From Nitrosomonadaceae bacterium (GTDB taxonomy: Bacteria > Pseudomonadota > Gammaproteobacteria > Burkholderiales > Usitatibacteraceae): a stretch of 9,900 nucleotides of DNA. The position numbers and the translations under genes were made by a program. The notes under the pieces were generated by a model. The model was not told the DNA's origin. It saw only the letters and a list, made by a program, of their open reading frames with translations, and made no database searches. Location of the stretch: contig JAJTHU010000279.1 of the NCBI GenBank assembly GCA_021300055.1, positions 1-9,900 of the forward strand, written 5' to 3'. Shown one piece after another: positions 5,870 to 9,900 of the stretch; the stretch's first letter is position 1; every line of letters starts with the position of its first letter.

Positions 5870-8227
5870 TTAGCGATCTGCGCGTTTTGGTATCAGACCT
5901 TCGAGCGCAGGAAGCTTCTTGCGCAATTCGTCGGTGACCGCTCGCGCCTCATCACCATTCGACACAACTGTCGGCGTAATCAACACGACCAACTCGGTGC
6001 GATTGTTGCGGAACGTCTGTGTGCCAAACAAACCACCGATGATCGGAATCTTTGATAGCAGGGGCACACCATAAGAGCCGCTACCACGGTCGTTTTGAAT
6101 CAAGCCGGCGAGTACCATCGTTTCGCCACTGGCCACGTTAACCACGGTTTGCGCCTTGCGCGTGTTGATGGGCGGGTTGCTGCCAGATGTCGCGCCGGCC
6201 GAGCTCACCTCTTGATTCACATCGAGCGTGACGCGCCCGCCTGCATTGATGCGTGGCGTGACCGAAAGCAAGACACCGGTATCGATGTACTGCCGCGTTG
6301 TGACGATATTGCCGCCCGTGCCTGTGCCGGTACTCGAGCCAGTCTCAACCGAGATGCGCGTACCGACATTGACGATGCCTTTTTCGTTGTCGAGCACCAA
6401 GAGCTTCGGGGCTGACTCGACGCGCGCGCGGCCATCGTTACCCAAGGCTTGCAGAACGGCGCGAATGTCTGTGCCAACCACGTTGATGAGTTGCAAACCG
6501 GGCGTGCTTGGCACAATCGGCGATGTGCCGCCAGCGGCGGGACCGCGCGGATCGGCATTTCCGATACCCGGTAGCTGTGGCAGTGCGCGGGGCAAGATGC
6601 TGCCGTCACCACCGGCGTTGCGCAATGCGCCAACGGTGTTGTTGCGCGCATTGATGAACCACTCGATACCGAACTTCAACTCATCGGTGAGCGTCACCTC
6701 AGCCACCAGCACTTCAACGAGCACTTGACGACGCGGCACATCGAGTTGGCGCAGCGCGGCGAGGATAGTTTCGTAATCACCCGGGGAAGCGAGGATCAGC
6801 AGCGAGTTGTTGTCGTTGTCCGGGATGATGCGCGTATCTTTCGACACTGCGGTTCCGCTTGACTGGAACAGGTTGGAGATAAATGCACCAAACCCTTGGC
6901 CAGCACCTGCCGCTCCCGCCTGTCCTTGCTGCGGCGTTGTCGTAGTGGCTGGGCGCGCACCGGGTGCAAGCGTCGGCCCAGGCGCCGTGCCGGTCGGGCC
7001 GGTACGGTTGCCGTAAACATCTGACAGTAACTGCGCCAAACGGTCAGCGCGGCCGTTTTGCACGGGGTACACGTTGAGGCGCATGCCGCCGCTAAGGCCG
7101 CCGCCTTTGTCGAGCCTTTCAATCCACTTACGCGCCTCTTCCAAGTAACGCGGTTGCGTCGTGATCACGAGCAGTCCGTTCAGTCGCTCAATCGGCACAA
7201 TGCGCACAATGCCGGCAAGCGGGCTTGCGGAAGCGGCGGCGGCCGCGCCGGCTTGACCTGGTGCAACTGGACCACTCGTGCTCGAGCCAAAAATCCGATC
7301 AAGGTCAGCAGAGAGCGCCTTCACGTCGGTTTGCATCGGGAACAAACCGACCGAGTAACCGGAGAGGTAATCGACATCGAAGAGATCGATCACTTCCATC
7401 ATGTGCTTTAGTTCGCGCTGCGTGCCCGACAGAATCAACAGGTTGCGTAGCTCATCGACGCGGATCGACGACTGCGGTTCAACCGCGTAAGGTTCCAGAA
7501 TACGCGCCATGTCGCGCACGCCTGCAAATTTGAGCTGCACGATCTGGACGCTGTAACCGTTCGGCAGCTGAGCCGCCGTCGTTGCCACTTGCGGCGTTAC
7601 TGAGCCGCGCGTGCCCAAATTGGCCGGCATGATTTTGTACAGCCCTTCTTCGCGCACCATGACTTGGCCGTTCTGACGCAACAGCATTTCAAGGATGGGG
7701 ATGAGCTCACTCCGCGGGACGGGCCGCGACAAACGAATCGTGACTTGCCCGGTTGTCTGGGGGTGTACGCTGAACGACTCTCGCAGCATATCGCCCAGAA
7801 TCGATTGCACGACCGCGCGGATATCAAGCGACTCGTAATTCAGCGTGAACTCTTCCGGTCCCTTGGGTGCGGCGGGCGGTGTCGAACCGGGCGGCTTGAC
7901 GAACTGACCCGTCCCGGGAAAAAGGCGCGAGTTATCTTGCGTGCTTGGTGGGGGCGGAATGCGACGATTCGGCGGCGTGCTGACATTGCCAGCAGCCGGC
8001 GCCGCGGCTGTGGCGGGTTGGGGCGGCGACGGCTTGACCTCGCGCGTCGGAATCGTCGCACTTGATGCGGCAGGGGCTGCGCTGGTCGCCGCGCCAGCCG
8101 GGGCCGGATCGGCAGGTACGCCAGGGGATTCTTTCGGCTCGAATGCCGTACATCCCACCAGAAACAGGGCGCACAGACAGACGAGATGCAATCGCGGTAC
8201 TGGGAATAGAGGTCGCATGCGCATCAT
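5870..8227 (-). CDS. gspD: Type II secretion system secretin GspD (lipoprotein form)
   Basis: This protein forms the multimeric outer-membrane channel through which the type II system releases folded periplasmic proteins. It has 785 residues. A signal peptide ends in the lipobox LVGC (23-26, lipidated Cys26). A Pro/Ala/Ser-rich linker follows (about 30-123), then N0 (about 126-200), N1 (about 224-287), N2 (about 290-375, with a Gly/Ala-rich insert 315-337), N3 (about 380-500, with a Gly/Pro/Thr-rich insert 408-447), and the secretin beta-barrel domain (about 501-757). The barrel carries the hallmarks VASGETMVLAGLI (698-710) and VPLLSKIPIIGGLFG (721-735). Only about 28 residues follow the barrel. 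Three N1-type repeats plus N0 point to GspD rather than PilQ. The ATG at 8227 shares one base with the stop of the preceding gene (TAATG); a second ATG follows at once. It is the last gene of the visible operon. Confidence 0.94.
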   Translation of the reverse strand: MMRMRPLFPVPRLHLVCLCALFLVGCTAFEPKESPGVPADPAPAGAATSAAPAASSATIPTREVKPSPPQPATAAAPAAGNVSTPPNRRIPPPPSTQDNSRLFPGTGQFVKPPGSTPPAAPKGPEEFTLNYESLDIRAVVQSILGDMLRESFSVHPQTTGQVTIRLSRPVPRSELIPILEMLLRQNGQVMVREEGLYKIMPANLGTRGSVTPQVATTAAQLPNGYSVQIVQLKFAGVRDMARILEPYAVEPQSSIRVDELRNLLILSGTQRELKHMMEVIDLFDVDYLSGYSVGLFPMQTDVKALSADLDRIFGSSTSGPVAPGQAGAAAAASASPLAGIVRIVPIERLNGLLVITTQPRYLEEARKWIERLDKGGGLSGGMRLNVYPVQNGRADRLAQLLSDVYGNRTGPTGTAPGPTLAPGARPATTTTPQQGQAGAAGAGQGFGAFISNLFQSSGTAVSKDTRIIPDNDNNSLLILASPGDYETILAALRQLDVPRRQVLVEVLVAEVTLTDELKFGIEWFINARNNTVGALRNAGGDGSILPRALPQLPGIGNADPRGPAAGGTSPIVPSTPGLQLINVVGTDIRAVLQALGNDGRARVESAPKLLVLDNEKGIVNVGTRISVETGSSTGTGTGGNIVTTRQYIDTGVLLSVTPRINAGGRVTLDVNQEVSSAGATSGSNPPINTRKAQTVVNVASGETMVLAGLIQNDRGSGSYGVPLLSKIPIIGGLFGTQTFRNNRTELVVLITPTVVSNGDEARAVTDELRKKLPALEGLIPKRADR

Positions 8228-9036
8228 TATTGCGGCAAGTTCTGAAAACGGCGACGCCGCAGTTGAGGTTGATTAGGGTCAGCGGTGGGTTGCGCCGCGG
8301 CTGGATTGTTTGGGTTCTGGTTCGGCGGGTAGGCGGCGGGTACGCCAGGTGGGGCCGCGGTGGCCCCTCCAGCCGTCATGGACGGTGGAACGGGCGGTTG
8401 GCCGGCAGGGCCAAAGTTGCTACCGGGCATCCCCGGAGGGGCGACCGGCTGCGGCGCTGCCGCGACCGCGGGCTGACCGGGTGGGCCTAATGCAGGGTTG
8501 GGCGCAGCCCCGGGCTGTGGCGCGCCTGCGGTTTGTGCGGGCGGCGGCGGCCGCGGCGACGTAGAGGTCCGCAAGACGAGCTCTTCAATCTCATCGCCTT
8601 GCTTCAGCGTGACGCGATTACCCGCCACCGAGTCGACCATGATCCCGCTGATTTCTGCGCCTTTGTTTACTCGGTGTGTCTTGTTGGTGGCGATCTCATA
8701 AAGGAACGCGACAGATACTTGATCGCTGACGGTCGTCCCCGCCAAGCGGAATTGGCCCTTCTTCATGGCGGTCTGCGTGGCCGCACCCGCCGGTGCTGGA
8801 CGACGCGTAGGAACGAACAGCGGCCGCTCTAAAGTCTCCTTAAAGCCGGTTTCGAGCGCACCCAGTTTGAACGCCGGCAGGAGCTTGGGAGGGGCTGCCG
8901 CCGCCGCGTTTGACGTGGACATCGCAGGCTCGCCCCACAGGCGTTGGCCAAAGTCGGTTTCCCATGCAATGACGCCAACGACAATCGCTAGCGCACCAGA
9001 AAGCACGGCCGTGAGGACGTAACGATCAGCGATCAC
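8227..9036 (-). CDS. gspN: Type II secretion protein N, XpsN-like with GspC-type periplasmic domain
   Basis: This bitopic inner-membrane protein probably links the inner-membrane platform to the secretin, the job done by GspC in other type II systems. It has 269 residues: a short cytoplasmic N-terminus, one transmembrane helix (about 7-25), a periplasmic linker with ERPLFVPTRRP (70-80), then a small beta-rich domain (about 92-156). That domain runs QFRLAGTTVSDQVSVAFL, followed by HRVNKGAEISGIMVDSVAG and RVTLKQGDEIEELVL, and resembles the GspC homology region and PilP. The last 110 residues are Pro/Ala/Gly-rich and end in RRRRFQNLPQ. The GTG start at 9036 overlaps the gspM stop (GTGA) and has AGGAG 7 bases upstream. 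The M-N-D order matches Xanthomonas xpsM-xpsN-xpsD. It could equally be labelled gspC; it is not the other family also called GspN (T2SSN). Confidence 0.8.
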   Translation of the reverse strand: MIADRYVLTAVLSGALAIVVGVIAWETDFGQRLWGEPAMSTSNAAAAAPPKLLPAFKLGALETGFKETLERPLFVPTRRPAPAGAATQTAMKKGQFRLAGTTVSDQVSVAFLYEIATNKTHRVNKGAEISGIMVDSVAGNRVTLKQGDEIEELVLRTSTSPRPPPPAQTAGAPQPGAAPNPALGPPGQPAVAAAPQPVAPPGMPGSNFGPAGQPPVPPSMTAGGATAAPPGVPAAYPPNQNPNNPAAAQPTADPNQPQLRRRRFQNLPQ

Positions 9037-9755
9037 GGCTTCGCTCCTGCGCCTGAGGCCTTTGCGTTACGGCCGTTCGCGCCCGCCTTGCCTGAGGCTT
9101 TGTCAGCCGCGCGAGTGTCACCACCCGAAGCCACCTCGTTGGGCGGAATCGATGCATAGGCGGACACGTCAAACTGCACAAAAACTTCAGGTTCGAATCC
9201 TGCCTGGGGCTTGAACCCCGGAGGCACCTGAGCACGCACTGTGAGATTGTCGAGATACATGTACGGCTCGCGACCTTCGATCGCATGCAAGACTTGCCGA
9301 AGATTCTGCATGGTGGCGGCCAGTTGCATCGTCGCACTCACCTGGCGAAATGCGCCCTCGTCTTTGTGCGGCAGCAGCTGAGACGAAAGCACGCGTCCCC
9401 CGCTGGCTTCAATCACTGCTTTAGCGGCGTCCTGCAAGTCTGCTCCCGCCAAGGCCGCGGTTGCACCCTTCACAAAATAGCGCTTAGTATCGCGGCCCTT
9501 GAGTTCTTCAACGGCCTTAAGTAACTGTGGGCGCTGCTGATTGAGCGATGTGTAGCTCTTGAGTTGCCTTGCCAGTTTGGTCGCCGCCCCGTCGTAACGC
9601 TCGTATAAAAACCAACTTGGCACGGCGATCGCCGCCACGAGCAGCAAACCCGTCAAGGCAGCGAGACTGAGCGCAACAGGGCGCGCTGACTTCGGCGCGA
9701 ACAGCCCCGTTCGAGCGCCGGCTGGCTTGTTGATGCTTACTGAGTTCGCGCTCAT
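9033..9755 (-). CDS. gspM: Type II secretion system protein M, subtype b
   Basis: This bitopic inner-membrane protein of the type II assembly platform is expected to pair with GspL and help position it. It has 240 residues: a basic cytoplasmic N-terminus (about 1-26), one transmembrane helix (about 27-48), a probable helical coiled segment (about 55-88) containing QQRPQLLKAVEELKGRD, and a ferredoxin-like periplasmic domain (about 90-198). That domain includes KRYFVKGATAALAGADLQ, RVLSSQLLPHKDEG, and VSATMQLAATMQNLRQVLHA. The T2SSM_b family shows the same layout. The last 35 residues are low-complexity Ala/Gly/Lys. The ATG overlaps the upstream stop (ATGA), with AAGGA 9 bases before it, and the TGA overlaps the next start (GTGA). 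PilO is a structural relative, but the neighbouring GspD secretin favours GspM. Confidence 0.85.
   Translation of the reverse strand: MSANSVSINKPAGARTGLFAPKSARPVALSLAALTGLLLVAAIAVPSWFLYERYDGAATKLARQLKSYTSLNQQRPQLLKAVEELKGRDTKRYFVKGATAALAGADLQDAAKAVIEASGGRVLSSQLLPHKDEGAFRQVSATMQLAATMQNLRQVLHAIEGREPYMYLDNLTVRAQVPPGFKPQAGFEPEVFVQFDVSAYASIPPNEVASGGDTRAADKASGKAGANGRNAKASGAGAKP
9044..9048 (-). promoter_or_regulatory. Ribosome binding site supporting the GTG start of gspN
   Basis: The minus strand reads AGGAG 7 bases before the GTG at 9036, within the last codons of gspM. It supports the GTG of the GTGA overlap as the real start rather than an internal codon. Confidence 0.55.
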
Positions 9756-9900
9756 TTCGCAGGATCCTTGAGCGCTGCAGGCGGTGCGTTGTCCGTCGCC
9801 GTATTGCGTGGCTTCGGCTCGCCGTTGGGAGACGCCGCCTTGGCAGGGATAACAGTGGTCGGCTGCGGCGCGACGGCAGGTGCTGCCGTTGGTGCTGTGG
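9752..9900 (-). CDS. 3' end of the upstream type II secretion gene, probably gspL/pilN-like
   Basis: Reading the minus strand in from the window edge, one frame stays open for 48 codons and ends in KDPAK followed by a TGA (9754-9752) that overlaps the gspM ATG as ATGA. The visible peptide is Ala/Pro/Thr-rich low complexity (begins TAPTAAPAVAPQP) and has no recognisable domain. Its assignment rests on position: the gene before gspM in type II operons is gspL, or a PilN-domain gspL variant in systems with subtype-b GspM. The composition resembles the low-complexity tails of the M and N proteins next to it. The coding status is fairly safe because of the open frame and the overlap; the identity is an inference. 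Confidence 0.5.
   Translation of the reverse strand, partial: TAPTAAPAVAPQPTTVIPAKAASPNGEPKPRNTATDNAPPAALKDPAK

Noticed and set aside
6228..6728. Plus-strand open frame of 166 codons antisense to gspD, plus several similar ones over 7000-8500.
   Set aside because: They lack recognisable domains and sit opposite well-conserved secretin and gspN coding sequence; they are composition shadows.
8270..8560. Possible DNA repeat array in the Pro/Gly-rich region.
   Set aside because: The repetition is compositional (Pro, Ala and Gly codons) with no regular unit or spacing; it is explained by the protein tail and is not a CRISPR or tandem repeat.
5870..9755. Type IV pilus pilN-O-P-Q operon as an alternative to type II secretion.
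   Set aside because: The secretin has N0 plus three N1-type domains, a lipobox and no AMIN domains. This fits GspD and not PilQ, although the M and N proteins are structurally related to PilO and PilP.

Overview
The window looks like part of a betaproteobacterial chromosome (Burkholderiales-like). It is moderately GC-rich, densely packed and Gram-negative. The Gram-negative call rests on MsbA, an O-antigen ligase/polymerase-type protein and an outer-membrane secretin. The gene order L?-M-N-D, with an XpsN-like protein and a lipoprotein secretin, also resembles the Xanthomonas xps system, so a gammaproteobacterium of that type cannot be excluded from sequence alone.

Left half (1-5829), envelope polysaccharide and LPS. 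A 5'-truncated family-4 glycosyltransferase (1-749, +) is followed after 9 bases by msbA (759-2519, +), the lipid A-core flippase. Converging on msbA with 3 bases between the stop codons is a two-gene minus-strand unit: a family-2 glycosyltransferase (3788-4870) and a polytopic O-antigen ligase/polymerase-type protein (2523-3791). Their stop and start overlap, and both use TTG starts. A divergent spacer of about 120 bp (4871-4989), with a perfect TATAAT on the minus strand, separates this unit from a second, rhamnosyltransferase-like family-2 glycosyltransferase (4990-5829, +). Together these genes fit assembly of the core or O-chain sugars, transport of lipid A-core across the inner membrane, and periplasmic polymerisation or ligation of glycan.

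Right half (5870-9900), type II secretion system on the minus strand. In transcription order it holds the 3' end of an upstream gene (probably gspL/pilN-like, 9752-9900), gspM (subtype b), a GspN/XpsN-like (GspC-type) inner-membrane protein, and gspD, a lipoprotein secretin. Every junction overlaps (ATGA, GTGA, TAATG), which implies one translationally coupled operon. M and N would form part of the inner-membrane platform and periplasmic connector, and D the outer-membrane channel.

I found no RNA genes, mobile elements, CRISPR arrays or attachment sites. No intergenic stretch exceeds about 120 bp. I see no clearly new system. The most unusual signals are a C8 tract at the glycosyltransferase/ligase junction that could fuse the two frames, and the lipid-anchored secretin without an obvious pilotin-binding tail.
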